In this document: piece by piece, positions 48,823-58,603 of the stretch
Numbering within the stretch: position 1 is the stretch's first letter
How the letters are laid out: each line of letters starts with the position of its first letter
Source of the DNA: an uncultured Myxococcales bacterium
GTDB taxonomy: Bacteria; Myxococcota_A; Polyangia; Polyangiales; Polyangiaceae
Assembly: GCA_937902985.1 (NCBI GenBank)
Contig: CALFNG010000256.1
Coordinates: 1-64,000 of the forward strand
Direction: 5' to 3'
DNA length: 64,000 nucleotides
The notes under the pieces: generated by a model
What the model saw: only the letters and a program-made list of their open reading frames with translations
What the model was told of the DNA's origin: nothing
Database searches by the model: none
Made by a program: the position numbers and the translations under genes

Positions 48823-49974
48823 TCACTGACTTTTCAGGCCGCCCGTGACGAAGCGCGTGCCGGTCGGCGCTGGCAGAAGCGCGCCCGAGGCCACGACGAC
48901 GACCCCCGCGGCGAGGGCCACGCCCGCGCCCGCGAGGGCCCAGCTGGCCCACGCCGGCCAGCGGTGTGCGCCGGTCTTGGCACCTTCGACCGCCGGCGCG
49001 GGAGGAACGCGCGTCCACGCGGGCGCGACGGGCCCGTCGGCGAAGGGACCGCAGACGTCGGCCTCGCACTGCGCGACGCGAACCGTGCCCGGCTCCTTGC
49101 CCGCTGCCACGGCGAGCCACGAGGGGCAGGCGACGGCCCCCGCGTTCACGGACGGCACCGCGGTGCCCGCGGCCGGCGCGATAGCGCCGACGCTACCGAT
49201 CGTGCCGGCCACCCCACCGGCGACCCCACCGCCAACCGTCGCATGTCCGAGATCGGCCAGGGAGCAAGGCACGATCGTGGGCGCGTCGATCACGATGCTC
49301 GAGCTCCCCGCGGCGAGCTCGAGCCACCCGGCCCAGACCGGCGCGCCATCGGCCGTGACGACCAGCACGTGGGGACCCGCGATCGTGACGACGGAGACGA
49401 AGGAGCGAGTCGTGCCGCGCCGCGTCTCGGCGGTTGCCTGCAGCGCGCGCTCGATGGGGCGCCCGTCGAGCCGCGCCGCGTCGTCTCCGGGGAGCGAGAG
49501 CGAGACGGTCACGGGCACCGCGCCTGCGGACGGACCTGCGGCTGCGACCTCCCCGATTCCCGCCACGCGCCCGCCGTCGAGCGCCTCGGCGCGGAGCCAC
49601 GCGCGCTCCGAGGCTTCGATGTCCTCGGGAGGCACTCGCCGCCAGCGCGTCGCGCGCGCGCGCTCGACCTCCGCCATGAGCCACGCCGATTGTGGAAGCT
49701 CCGGGTGGGCGCGGAGCAGCGCCTCGGCCGCGGCCGTCGCGCGCTCGACGCCCTCGCCGTCGCGCGCGGCGATTGCGTCGCGCGCGCGGTCGAGCAGGTC
49801 TTCGATCGAATCGGCCTTCGCGAGGTCGACGGCGATCGCCGCCGGGTGCCTCTCGGCCGGCGGCGCCACCGCCAAGCCGCGCGTCCGGGCCCAGCTCGAC
49901 AGCGCTCGAAGCTCCGCGGCGCCCGGCGGCTCCGGCGAGATCCAGACGAACGTCACGGGAGCCTCTCCGATCAC
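48823..49974 (-). CDS. Hypothetical membrane-anchored protein
   Basis: Coherent ORF with C-terminal TM (WPAWASWALAGAGVALAAGVVVVASGALL). Confidence 0.6.
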   Translation of the reverse strand: MIGEAPVTFVWISPEPPGAAELRALSSWARTRGLAVAPPAERHPAAIAVDLAKADSIEDLLDRARDAIAARDGEGVERATAAAEALLRAHPELPQSAWLMAEVERARATRWRRVPPEDIEASERAWLRAEALDGGRVAGIGEVAAAGPSAGAVPVTVSLSLPGDDAARLDGRPIERALQATAETRRGTTRSFVSVVTIAGPHVLVVTADGAPVWAGWLELAAGSSSIVIDAPTIVPCSLADLGHATVGGGVAGGVAGTIGSVGAIAPAAGTAVPSVNAGAVACPSWLAVAAGKEPGTVRVAQCEADVCGPFADGPVAPAWTRVPPAPAVEGAKTGAHRWPAWASWALAGAGVALAAGVVVVASGALLPAPTGTRFVTGGLKSQ

Positions 49975-50513
49975 GGCCGCGCTTTCTTCTTCGCCTTCGG
50001 TGCCGCCGGCTTCTTGCCCGCGCCGGCCGCGTCAAGCTCGCGGATGGCGTCGATGACCGCGTCGGCGTGCCCGTCGACCTTCACGCTCCTCCAGATCCGG
50101 GCGAGCGCCCCGTCGGGCGCGATGAGGAACGTCGACCGAAGGGTGCCTTCGATCTCCTTTCCGTACATCATCTTCTTGCCCCACGCCCCGTACGCCTTGT
50201 GCGCGACAAGGTCGGGGTCGCTGAGGAGCGGGAACCCGATCTTGATCTTGTCGCGGAACGAGCCGTGGCTCTTCACGGAGTCTTTCGACACGCCGACCAC
50301 AGCCGCGCCGAGCTTGCGAAGACGAGGGAGCGCGGCCGTGAAATCCTGGGCTTCGCGCGTGCAGCCGGGCGTATTGTCCCGCGGATAGAAGTAGAGAACG
50401 AGCCACTTGCCCTCGAAGTCGCCGAGCGCCTTGGGCCCCTCGGCGCCCCCGGCGTCGCTCTCGAGGGCGAACTCCGGCGCCGCTGCGCCTACAAGAGGGG
50501 TGATGGCGGTCAT
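49971..50513 (-). CDS. bcp: Thioredoxin-dependent peroxiredoxin (Bcp)
   Basis: KWLVLYFYPRDNTPGCTREAQDFTAALPRLRKLGAAVVGVSKDSVKSHGSFRDKIKIGFPLLSDPD. Confidence 0.93.
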   Translation of the reverse strand: MTAITPLVGAAAPEFALESDAGGAEGPKALGDFEGKWLVLYFYPRDNTPGCTREAQDFTAALPRLRKLGAAVVGVSKDSVKSHGSFRDKIKIGFPLLSDPDLVAHKAYGAWGKKMMYGKEIEGTLRSTFLIAPDGALARIWRSVKVDGHADAVIDAIRELDAAGAGKKPAAPKAKKKARP

Positions 50514-50572
50514 GCGGGAGAGTCTACTGCCCATGGCGCAGTCCGAAAAGATTGGCGAGTATTGGAGGCTCC

Positions 50573-51319
50573 GTGCAGATCAATTTCGGCGGCCGCGAGA
50601 TCGCCCTCAAGCTCGTTTACTACGGCCCCGCCCTCAGCGGGAAGACGACCAACCTGCGGTCGCTTCACCAGCTGACGACCGAGGGCGCGCGCGGGCGCCT
50701 CATGACGCTCGAGACCAAAGACGACCGCACCCTCTTCTTCGACATGCTGCCTCTCGCCCTTCGCGCCGAGGGCGCGCGAGGCGCCCCTTCGACTGGGATG
50801 ACGCTCCGGATCAAGATCTTCACCGTGCCGGGGCAGATCCTCCACGCGTCGACCCGCCGGCTCGTCTTGCAGGGGGCCGATGGCGTCGCCTTCATCGCCG
50901 ACTCGCAGATCAGCGAGACGGAGCACAACGCGGCGTCGTTCTTCGACCTGCGCCAGAACCTCAAAGAGATGAGCTTGAACATCAAGGCGCTGCCGCTCGT
51001 CATTCAGTTCAACAAGCGGGACCTCGAGCGCGTCCGCCCCGACCAGGAGCTCGCGGTGCTCGCGAGCCGTGGCCGCGAGCCGGTCTTCAAGGCCAGCGCG
51101 GTGAACGGTCAGGGCGTCCTCGAGACGTTCTTCGGCCTCTTGCACCAGACGTGGGCCAAGCTCGACGGCGAGCACCAGATCGCCAAGATGATCGGCGTGC
51201 CGTCCGACCAGCTCCTGCCGATGGCCGCGCGCCAGCTCGGGATCAAGACCGACGTGCAGACGCTCCTCGCGTCGTGCGTCGGCGGCGCCCTCGTTCGCGC
51301 CCCGCAGGTGACCCCGTGA
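50573..51319 (+). CDS. MglA-like Ras-superfamily small GTPase
   Basis: VQINFGGREIALKLVYYGPALSGKTTNLRSLH; FDMLPL; TVPGQILHASTRRLVLQGADGVAFIADSQ; IQFNKRDL. Confidence 0.88.
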   Translation: MQINFGGREIALKLVYYGPALSGKTTNLRSLHQLTTEGARGRLMTLETKDDRTLFFDMLPLALRAEGARGAPSTGMTLRIKIFTVPGQILHASTRRLVLQGADGVAFIADSQISETEHNAASFFDLRQNLKEMSLNIKALPLVIQFNKRDLERVRPDQELAVLASRGREPVFKASAVNGQGVLETFFGLLHQTWAKLDGEHQIAKMIGVPSDQLLPMAARQLGIKTDVQTLLASCVGGALVRAPQVTP

Positions 51320-52743
51320 CCGCGCAAGCGCCGGACGTCAGCGTCGACGACCTGCTCCTCGACGGCAGGATCAGCCTCGAAGACATGGTCGACCGCGACG
51401 CGCTCGACGAGCTCTGTCGGAGCTTCGCGTCGCTCTTCGGAATCTCCGTACGGATCTACTCGAAGGAGGGCGCGCTCGTCGCAGACACGGCGGGCGAGCA
51501 AGAGCTCTGCGTGTACGTGAACACGACCACCGATGGGCGGCGGGCGTGTTCGTCGACGGTCGCCGCCGTGCGCTCGCGAGACGCCGGGCCTTCGGGCGAC
51601 GTGATGCACCCGTGCTTCACGGGCGCCGCGTATCGCATCATCGCGCTCGAGTACGACGGCCGGGTCGTCGGCCGCCTGATCGTGGGGCCGTTCCTGCCAG
51701 CGAACGTGACCGACGCCCCGGCCACGCTCCTCGACATTCCGGGCATCGCCACGGAGCGCGCGGCGACCCTGCTCGCCAAGATGCCGCGCGCGAAGCTCGA
51801 GACGGTCACCCGGATCGCCGCGCACCTCAAGGCGTCACTCGACCTCATCTTGTTCAGCGGCCACAAGGCCTTCGTGACGAGCAAGATGCACCTCATGAGC
51901 GTGCGCGAGAGCTATCGCCAGCTCGAAGAGAAGACGGCGCGGCTCCAGGAGGCGTTCGATCGCCTGAAGGAGCTCGATCGGCTCAAGAGCAATTTCCTCG
52001 CGACCGTCAGCCACGAGCTCCGCACGCCGCTCACCTCGATCATCGGCTACAGCGAGATGCTCGGCGAGGGGTTCGCCGGGCAGCTCACCGCCGAGCAGCT
52101 CGACTTCGTGAAGACCATTCACGGCAAAGGCGATCAGCTCCTGTCGCTCATCATGAGTCTGCTCGACCTGAGCAAGCTCGAGAGCGGCACGATGCGCATG
52201 ACCATGGGAACGATGCGCCTCGAGCCGGTACTGGCCGAAGTGGTCTCCACGCTCGCGCCGACCGCCCGCAAGAAGCGGGTCAAGCTCGCCCTCGCGCCGT
52301 CGGGGCTGCTCGCCGAGCTGCGGGGCGACCCCGAGCGCCTCCGGCAGGTGTTCTTGAACCTGGTCGAGAACGCGATCAAGTTCACCCCGGCAGACGGCAC
52401 GGTGACCTTGAGCGCCGCCATGATCGACGACGACGGCACTTCACCCGACGACGGGAGCGAAGGCGACGACGACTCCGGCCTCGCGCTGCTCGCGCCCGTA
52501 CGGACTCTGGTCGAGGTTCGCGTCGCGGACACCGGCATCGGTATCGCGGCGCGGGAGCGACCGCGCGTCTTCGACCCGTTCTATCAGGTCGACTCGTCGA
52601 GCACGCGCGAGTACGGCGGCACCGGCCTCGGCCTGTCGATCGTGAAGCGCCTCGTCGAGGGGCACGGCGGCTCGATCCGGATCGAAGACAATCGCCCCAC
52701 GGGGACGGTGTTCGCCGTCCGCCTGCCCCAGGCCCCGCCGTGA
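51316..52743 (+). CDS. PocR-domain sensor histidine kinase
   Basis: GTG overlaps the GTPase stop; PocR-like LCRSFASLFGISVRIYSKEGALVADTAG..CVYVNTTTDGRRACS..HPCFTGAAYRIIALEYDGRVVGRLIVGPF; FLATVSHELRTPLTSIIGYSEML; YGGTGLGLSIVKRLVEGHGG. Confidence 0.92.
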   Translation: MTAQAPDVSVDDLLLDGRISLEDMVDRDALDELCRSFASLFGISVRIYSKEGALVADTAGEQELCVYVNTTTDGRRACSSTVAAVRSRDAGPSGDVMHPCFTGAAYRIIALEYDGRVVGRLIVGPFLPANVTDAPATLLDIPGIATERAATLLAKMPRAKLETVTRIAAHLKASLDLILFSGHKAFVTSKMHLMSVRESYRQLEEKTARLQEAFDRLKELDRLKSNFLATVSHELRTPLTSIIGYSEMLGEGFAGQLTAEQLDFVKTIHGKGDQLLSLIMSLLDLSKLESGTMRMTMGTMRLEPVLAEVVSTLAPTARKKRVKLALAPSGLLAELRGDPERLRQVFLNLVENAIKFTPADGTVTLSAAMIDDDGTSPDDGSEGDDDSGLALLAPVRTLVEVRVADTGIGIAARERPRVFDPFYQVDSSSTREYGGTGLGLSIVKRLVEGHGGSIRIEDNRPTGTVFAVRLPQAPP

Positions 52744-53711
52744 ACGAGGCCGGCCGCGTCGCGATGCTCTCGCGGATCCTCGCGGCGTCGGCCGGCGGCA
52801 TCGCGACCGGGATCGGCGACGACGCGGCCGTCCTCGAGGTCGCCGGCGCGGCTGCGGAGCGCGGCCGTCTGGTCTGGACGATCGACGAACAGGTCGACGG
52901 CTCTCACTTCCGCCGCGACCTGGCGTCGTGGCGCGACGTCGGCTGGCGGAGCTTCATGGCCGCAGCCAGCGACATCGCCGCGATGGGCGCGGTTCCGTGG
53001 TGCGCGCTCTCGTCGCTCGTCGTTCCCGACGATGTCGACGACGCCGCGCTCGAAGAGCTCGCCCGGGGCCAGCGGGCCGCCGCGGAGACCCTGGGCGCTC
53101 CCGTCGTCGGAGGCAACCTCGCCAGGGGTCCCGCGCTTTCGGTCGCCACGACCCTCCTGGGCACGTGCGAGACCCCCGTCCTCCGGCGCGGCGCCCGTCC
53201 GGGAGACGGGCTCTGGCTGGCAGGCCGCGTCGGGCTCGCGGCGGCGGGCCTGCGCGCTCTCGAGGCGCGGAAGGGGGGGGAGGCTCCTCTCTCTGTGGCC
53301 ATCGACGCGTGGCGCACGCCGCGAGCGCTCGTGGCCGAGGGTCGCGCGATGCGACCGGTCGCGCACGCCGCCGTCGACGTGTCCGACGGGCTCGCGCGCG
53401 ACGTGGGCCACATCGCCGAAGCGAGCGGCGTGCGAGTCGTGCTCGACGCCGGCGCGCTCCTCTCTGACGGCGTGCTCGCCAGCGTCGCCCTCGCGCTCGC
53501 GGCCGAGGCGCTCGAGTTGGCCCTCTACGGCGGCGAAGACTACGCGATCGTCGCCGCGAGCCCGGTCCCGATCGCGGGCTTCCGTCGCATCGGAGACGTG
53601 ACGTCAGGCCAGGGGGTCGCGCTGCGAGGCTCGAACGGAGAGGATCCGATCGAGCCGCGCGGCTTCGACCACTTCACATCTGGCAAGCCGAGGGCAGCTT
53701 CACGCTCTTGA
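52740..53711 (+). CDS. thiL: Thiamine-monophosphate kinase
   Basis: GIATGIGDDAAVL; WTIDEQVDGSHFRRDLASWRDVGWRSFMAAASDIAAMGAVPWCALSSLVVP; AAVDVSDGLARDVGHIAEASGVRVVLD; ALYGGEDYAIV. Confidence 0.95.
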   Translation: MNEAGRVAMLSRILAASAGGIATGIGDDAAVLEVAGAAAERGRLVWTIDEQVDGSHFRRDLASWRDVGWRSFMAAASDIAAMGAVPWCALSSLVVPDDVDDAALEELARGQRAAAETLGAPVVGGNLARGPALSVATTLLGTCETPVLRRGARPGDGLWLAGRVGLAAAGLRALEARKGGEAPLSVAIDAWRTPRALVAEGRAMRPVAHAAVDVSDGLARDVGHIAEASGVRVVLDAGALLSDGVLASVALALAAEALELALYGGEDYAIVAASPVPIAGFRRIGDVTSGQGVALRGSNGEDPIEPRGFDHFTSGKPRAASRS

Positions 53712-54123
53712 GGATCTGACGGAGCTGGTTGAGCTCGGGCGCGTTGCCGGCGGGACCCACCTGGGACGCGAACATGTCGCACTGCGCCGCCAGCGCGTTG
53801 ATCTGGAACCCCTCGGGCGACGACCCGAGCGACTTGGCCTGCGCGCGCATCGCGTTGCAGCACTCTTTGATCTTGAGCTGGTTGGTGTTGTAGCCCCCAC
53901 CGCCGCTGGCCTTCTTGCCAGCCTCGGGCGCTGCGTCTGCATCCGGACCCCCGTCGTCGGTCAGGGGTGCAAGCTCCGTGACCGTGGGCGTGCTCGCGGG
54001 CGGCGGCGGCGCGCCTGCGTCTTCCACCGCGGGCTCCTTCTTTGGGCAGCCCGTGACGAGCACCGGAAGGAACACGGAAAACGCCAAGAAGACGAGGGTG
54101 CGGCGAACGGGCGATCGCGTCAT
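53674..54123 (-). CDS. Small lipoprotein, hypothetical
   Basis: MTRSPVRRTLVFLAFSVFLPVLVTGCPKKEPAVEDAG; Cys-rich C-terminus; 3' end overlaps thiL convergently by 38 bp. Confidence 0.75.
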   Translation of the reverse strand: MTRSPVRRTLVFLAFSVFLPVLVTGCPKKEPAVEDAGAPPPPASTPTVTELAPLTDDGGPDADAAPEAGKKASGGGGYNTNQLKIKECCNAMRAQAKSLGSSPEGFQINALAAQCDMFASQVGPAGNAPELNQLRQILKSVKLPSACQM

Positions 54124-54168
54124 AGCGGCCGAGACTACTGCGTCCTCCGGGGGATCGCGCAATTTTCG

Positions 54169-54293
54169 AAGCCGAGGAGAGCCGCGAAGGCGCAGAGACA
54201 CGAAGGATTTTGGGTTCGGCGCAAGCGTGCCCGAGCTTGCATCGATCCTGTGAGTCCTCCGCGTCTTTGCGGTCTCTCGGTTCTCTGGTTTGT
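54169..54293. repeat. Dispersed palindromic repeat, copy D
   Basis: gaagccgaggagagccgcgaaggcgcagagacacgaaggat vs ctccgcgtctttgcggtctctcggttctc. Confidence 0.75.
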
Positions 54294-54294
54294 T

Positions 54295-57200
54295 TTAGGA
54301 GCAGCCCATGGAGTTGCCGCAGTTGAGGCACTTGTAGCAAGCGCCGTTGCGGACGGTGATGTGGCCGCAGACGTCGCAGACGGGCGCGTCGCCCATCATC
54401 GTGTCGAGCTGGGCGTCGAGGGGGGAGCCGTCGACGCGGGCGCCGTCGAGTATTCGCACTTCGGGCCGTGCTTCGTTGAGGGTCTCGCTCATGGCGGCGC
54501 TTCGCGCCGTGGCCTCGCGCGTGTGGGGGAGCGGCCGGGAGTCGGCGACCGCCGGGAGGGGCCGCAGGCTCGGCGGCTCGGGCGGGGTTCCCTGGTGGTG
54601 CGCCGAGTCGAGCGGCGACGAATCGATCTCCGGCTTGATGTGCGCGAGATCGTGGCGGTGCAGATACTCGACGCCGAGCGACCGGAAGATGAAGTCGACG
54701 ATCGACGTCGCGAACTTCACGTAGGGGTGCCCCTCGACCGGGCCCTGCGGCTCGAAGCGCGTGAACGTGAACTGATCCACGTACGTCTGGAGCGGCACGC
54801 CGTATTGCAGGCCCACGCTCACGCTCATCGCGAAGCAGTTCATGAGGCTGCGGAAGGCGGCGCCCTCCTTGTGCATGTCGATGAAGATCTCGCCGAGCGT
54901 CCCGTCTTCGTACTCGCCGGTCCGGAGGAAGATCTTGTGACCGCCGACGCGGGCCTCTTGCGTATACCCATGGCGACGCTTCGGCAGGCGGATGCGCTGG
55001 CCGTACATTCGCGTGTTCGGCGTCATCTGCAGCGAGAGCTGGGCGCTCTCGGTGGCGGTGCTCTGCGGCAGCGGCGCGAGCAGCGGCTCGGGCGCGTTCG
55101 CGACCGTCGCTGCCTTCTTTTCGCTCTTCTCGCTCTTCTCGCCGGAGCTCGAGAGCGGCTGGCTCGCCTTGCACCCGTCGCGGTACAGGGCGACGGCCTT
55201 GAGTCCGAGCCGCCAGCCCTGCTCGTAGATCGTCTGCACGTCGTCTACCGACGCGTCGTTCGGGAGGTTGACCGTCTTCGAGATGGCGCCGCTCAGGAAG
55301 GGCTGCGTCGCCGCCATCATTCGAACGTGCGCCATGGGCGCGAGATAACGGACGCCCTTCTTGCCGCAACGGTTCGCGCAATCGAACACGTTGTAGTGCG
55401 CCTCTTTGAGATAGGGCGCGCCCTCGATCGTCATGTGGCCGACGATCACGTCCTGCGCTTCTTCGATCTCGGAGCGCGAGAAGCCCACGTGCTCGAGCAG
55501 CGAGAAGCCCCTCTTCGAGCGGAGCTCCTTGGTCGCCCCGAGGCGCTCGTAGGCCTCTTCCCCGAGGATCCATGCGGCGAACGCGCTGTCGAGGTCGAAG
55601 ACGCCGGGTATGGCGTTCTCGACCTTCCCCAGCTCGGCGTCGGTGAACCCTTTGGCCTTCAGGGTGCGGCGGTTGATGTTGGGGGCCGTGAGGAGCGTGT
55701 TCGTACCCGAGACGAAGGCGACGATCTCCTGGACCTCGCGCTCTCCGTACCCGAGCCGCCGGAGCGCGTGCGGGACGGTCTGGTTCACGATCTTGAAGTA
55801 GCCGCCGCCGGCGAGCTTCTTGAACTTCACCAGCGCGAAGTCGGGCTCGATGCCCGTCGTGTCGCAATCCATGAGCAAGCCGATCGTTCCCGTCGGCGCG
55901 AGCACCGTGGCCTGCGCGTTCCGGTAGCCGTGCGCTTCGCCGAGCCGAACCGCCTCGTCCCAGTCTTCGCAGGCCGAACGATAGAGATCGCCGGGGATCG
56001 CCAGCGTCTCGCCGGGGAGACGGCACGCCTCGCGATCGATGCCGTACGCAGCGTCGCGGTGCATGCGCATGACGCGGAGCATCGGCTCGCGGTTCTTGGC
56101 GTAGCCGGGGAAGGGCCCCGTCACCTCGGCCATCTCGGCGCTCACGCGGTACGCGTGGCCGCACATGATCGCGGTGAGCGCCGCGGCGATCGCGCGGCCC
56201 TCGCGGCTGTCGTAGGAGACGCCGACCGACATGAGGAGGCTGCCGAGGTTCGCGTAGCCGAGGCCGAGGGGCCGGTAGTCGTGGCTGTTACGCGCGATCG
56301 TTGCGGTCGGGTAGCTCGAGAGATCGACGAGGATCTCCTGGGCGATGAAGAACACGCGGCACGCGTGGCGATAGCCTTCGATGTCGAACGACCCGTCCTC
56401 GTGCAAGAACTTGGTGAGGTTCACGCTCGACAGGTTGCAGGCCGTGTCGTCGAGGAACATGTACTCGGAGCACGGATTCGACGCGTTGATGCGGCCCGAG
56501 TTCGGGCAGGTGTGCCAGCGGTTGATGGTCGAGTCGTACTGCACGCCGGGGTCGGCGCAGTTCCACGCGGCGTCGGCCACTTGCCGCAAGAGGTCCTTCG
56601 CGTCGAGCGTCTCGCAGACCTCGCCGGTCGTGCGAAAGCGCGTCTGCCATTTGCCGCCGGCGAGCGCCGAGTGCATGAACTCGTCGGTCACGCGCACGCT
56701 GTTGTTCGAGTTCTGCCCGCTGATCGTGTGGTAGGCCTCGCCGTTGAAGTCCGAGCTGTAGCCGGCGGCGATGAGGGCGTGCGCCTTCTTCTCTTCGCTC
56801 GCCTTCCAGCCGATGAAGCCGGAGATCTCCGGGTGGTCCATGTCGAGGCACACCATCTTGGCCGCGCGCCTCGTGGTCCCGCCGCTCTTGGTCGCGCCCG
56901 CCGCGCGGTCGAGGACCTCGAGGAACGACATGAGACCCGACGACGTGCCGCCTCCCGAGAGCTTCTCCTGCTTGCCGCGGATCGCGCTGAAGTTCGAGCC
57001 AGTGCCCGAGCCATACTTGAAGAGGCGCGCCTCCGACTTGCAGAGGTCGTAGATGGACATGAGGTCGTCCTTCGCCGACTGGATGAAGCACGCCGAGCAC
57101 TGGGGCCGCTCGTACGCCGTCTTCGTCTCGAGGACCGTCTCGGTCTCGTCGTCCCAGGCCCAGTTTCCCCCCGACCCGGGGATCTTGTACTCGTGCCAGA

Positions 57201-57795
57201 GCCCGAGGTTGAACCAGACCGGCGAGTTGAACGCGCCGAACTGATTGACGAGCAGGTACGAGAGCTCGGCCTCGAACGTGTCGGCGTCGGTCTTCGTGGC
57301 GAAGTAGCGGCTGCCCGCGGTTCGGATCGTGTGCGAGAGGCGATGCACGACCTGGCGAACGCTGGTCTCGCCGAGATCTTTGTCGCCGTAGAGGCCCGCC
57401 TTGCGGAAGTACTTCGAGATGAGGATGTCGCTCGCGAGCTGGCTCCAGCTCGCGGGGACCTCGGCGCCGTCCATCTTGAACACGACGCTGCCGTCGGGGT
57501 TCGAGATCGTGCTCGATCGCCGCTCGTAGACGACGGCGTCGAGAGGATCGTTGCCGGGGGTGGTCAAGCGACGATCGACCCTCACGCCCCTCGAGGAGCG
57601 TTTCTTCGCGGACTTCTCGGGCGCTTCCGCGTGCGTCTGAACGTCGCCGTCGGCGGGGCGTCGCTTGGCGGCGGGTTTCGGCGGCGCGTCGTTCTTCGCT
57701 TTCGCCTCTTTCGCTTCCTTCGCGATCGAGCGCGTCAGCTTGGCGTGACCGTTGCGCATTCCCAAACCATTCCCATTGAAGTCCGAATTCGCCAT
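54295..57795 (-). CDS. nrdJ: AdoCbl-dependent (class II) ribonucleotide reductase
   Basis: ATG 57795 preceded by gaaggagggcggtaca (RBS); FNSPVWFNLG, QCSACFIQSAKDDLMSIYDL, GTGSNFSAIRGKQEKLSGGG, NPCSEYMFLDDTACNLSSVNL, ATVLAPTGTIGLLMDCDTTGIEPD; C-term CDVCGHITVRNGACYKCLNCGNSMGCS. Confidence 0.96.
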   Translation of the reverse strand: MANSDFNGNGLGMRNGHAKLTRSIAKEAKEAKAKNDAPPKPAAKRRPADGDVQTHAEAPEKSAKKRSSRGVRVDRRLTTPGNDPLDAVVYERRSSTISNPDGSVVFKMDGAEVPASWSQLASDILISKYFRKAGLYGDKDLGETSVRQVVHRLSHTIRTAGSRYFATKTDADTFEAELSYLLVNQFGAFNSPVWFNLGLWHEYKIPGSGGNWAWDDETETVLETKTAYERPQCSACFIQSAKDDLMSIYDLCKSEARLFKYGSGTGSNFSAIRGKQEKLSGGGTSSGLMSFLEVLDRAAGATKSGGTTRRAAKMVCLDMDHPEISGFIGWKASEEKKAHALIAAGYSSDFNGEAYHTISGQNSNNSVRVTDEFMHSALAGGKWQTRFRTTGEVCETLDAKDLLRQVADAAWNCADPGVQYDSTINRWHTCPNSGRINASNPCSEYMFLDDTACNLSSVNLTKFLHEDGSFDIEGYRHACRVFFIAQEILVDLSSYPTATIARNSHDYRPLGLGYANLGSLLMSVGVSYDSREGRAIAAALTAIMCGHAYRVSAEMAEVTGPFPGYAKNREPMLRVMRMHRDAAYGIDREACRLPGETLAIPGDLYRSACEDWDEAVRLGEAHGYRNAQATVLAPTGTIGLLMDCDTTGIEPDFALVKFKKLAGGGYFKIVNQTVPHALRRLGYGEREVQEIVAFVSGTNTLLTAPNINRRTLKAKGFTDAELGKVENAIPGVFDLDSAFAAWILGEEAYERLGATKELRSKRGFSLLEHVGFSRSEIEEAQDVIVGHMTIEGAPYLKEAHYNVFDCANRCGKKGVRYLAPMAHVRMMAATQPFLSGAISKTVNLPNDASVDDVQTIYEQGWRLGLKAVALYRDGCKASQPLSSSGEKSEKSEKKAATVANAPEPLLAPLPQSTATESAQLSLQMTPNTRMYGQRIRLPKRRHGYTQEARVGGHKIFLRTGEYEDGTLGEIFIDMHKEGAAFRSLMNCFAMSVSVGLQYGVPLQTYVDQFTFTRFEPQGPVEGHPYVKFATSIVDFIFRSLGVEYLHRHDLAHIKPEIDSSPLDSAHHQGTPPEPPSLRPLPAVADSRPLPHTREATARSAAMSETLNEARPEVRILDGARVDGSPLDAQLDTMMGDAPVCDVCGHITVRNGACYKCLNCGNSMGCS

Positions 57796-57980
57796 TGTAC
57801 CGCCCTCCTTCGACCCGATCCGCCGCGCCTCGTTGTCTGCATCTGCCTGAGCTGCCCTGCCAAAGCCTCTGCCTGGGACACCACGCGCCGACACACCACG
57901 CGCGAGCCACCTCCCGGCACGCCGGCATCAGCTGATGCGGGCGCCGAGAGAGGTCGTCAGGTTGTCGAGCCGTTCAGTGT

Positions 57981-58460
57981 CGGCCGGGCCTGAACAAGCC
58001 CAGCCAAGAAAGATGCCAATAGCCTGCTATCTCGTTCAGCTTCTCCGCCGCGCGGAGCCCGCGCAGAACACAAAGAAACCCCCCCGCCCGGACTGCCGAT
58101 GCAGTCACTCGGGAGCTCATCCACTGCTCTCTGGATACCGCCAACCACCCGCTTCCGGCCTTGCGGCCGGTCAGCTGAGTCAGTCGTTCTAACCCCAACA
58201 TCTTGGGCCTGTCCAGCAAAAAGCCACCAACGATTGTGGTTACAGGGGTCTCCATTGTGGACGCCGTGTGGACCCCGGCGGCCCTTCGCGACCCCGTTTT
58301 TCGAGAGGAGTCCCCGACGCCCGCGAGGTCGACCGGGAAGGAAATTGTCCCCACCACCCCGAACCGCAGCAATCACTGAACTCCCGGCGACAGGTGAACG
58401 GCTGATACCCACAGCTCCAACACAGCTGACGCGCTGCTTCTCCGGCCCTTGTTCAGCGGT
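57981..58460 (-). ncRNA. Candidate large structured RNA / nrdJ 5' leader (unidentified)
   Basis: Series of perfect stems: GCGCGG-AGC-CCGCGC (58050-58064), GACTGC-N4-GCAGTC (58091-58106), ATCCA..TGGAT (58119-58136), CCGGCC-GCAA(minus strand)-GGCCGG (58155-58170), GGGGTC[TCCA-TTG-TGGA]GACCCC (58245-58276), GGCTGGGC..GCCCGGCC (57981-58004); no coherent CDS. Confidence 0.45.
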
Positions 58461-58566
58461 TCTCCCCAGGGAGGAGAAAGGCAAAGGCGCGAAAGGCGCA
58501 AAGCAGAGATCGCGGTTCGGGCTCTCGACGCCGTCACGCCTTAGCGCCTCACGCCTTCCGGCTAGC
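58461..58566. repeat. Dispersed palindromic repeat, degenerate copy E
   Basis: ctccccagggaggagaaaggcaaaggcgcgaaaggcgcaaagcagag ... cgtcacgccttagcgcctcacgccttccggctag. Confidence 0.6.
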
Positions 58567-58603
58567 CATCCGAGACGGTCGACACCCCGTGCCCTCGATC
58601 TGC

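Noticed and set aside
54250-57993. 1247-aa plus-strand ORF
   Set aside because: Exact antisense of nrdJ; Arg/Val/Asp-rich composition typical of shadow ORFs in high-GC DNA, no family motif.
57796-58460. Cobalamin riboswitch upstream of nrdJ
   Set aside because: Biologically attractive, but I could not find the B12-box or the usual core by eye; left as an unidentified structured RNA pending cmscan.
57981-58460. RNase P RNA, tmRNA or SRP RNA
   Set aside because: Characteristic conserved segments (GAGGAAAGTCCGGGC, tmRNA CCA-terminated tRNA-like end, SRP GGAAGGAAGCAGC-type loop) not found.
57957-58484. 175-aa minus-strand ORF upstream of nrdJ
   Set aside because: No recognisable motif or convincing start; overlapping open frames in both strands and a hairpin-dense region fit noncoding DNA better.
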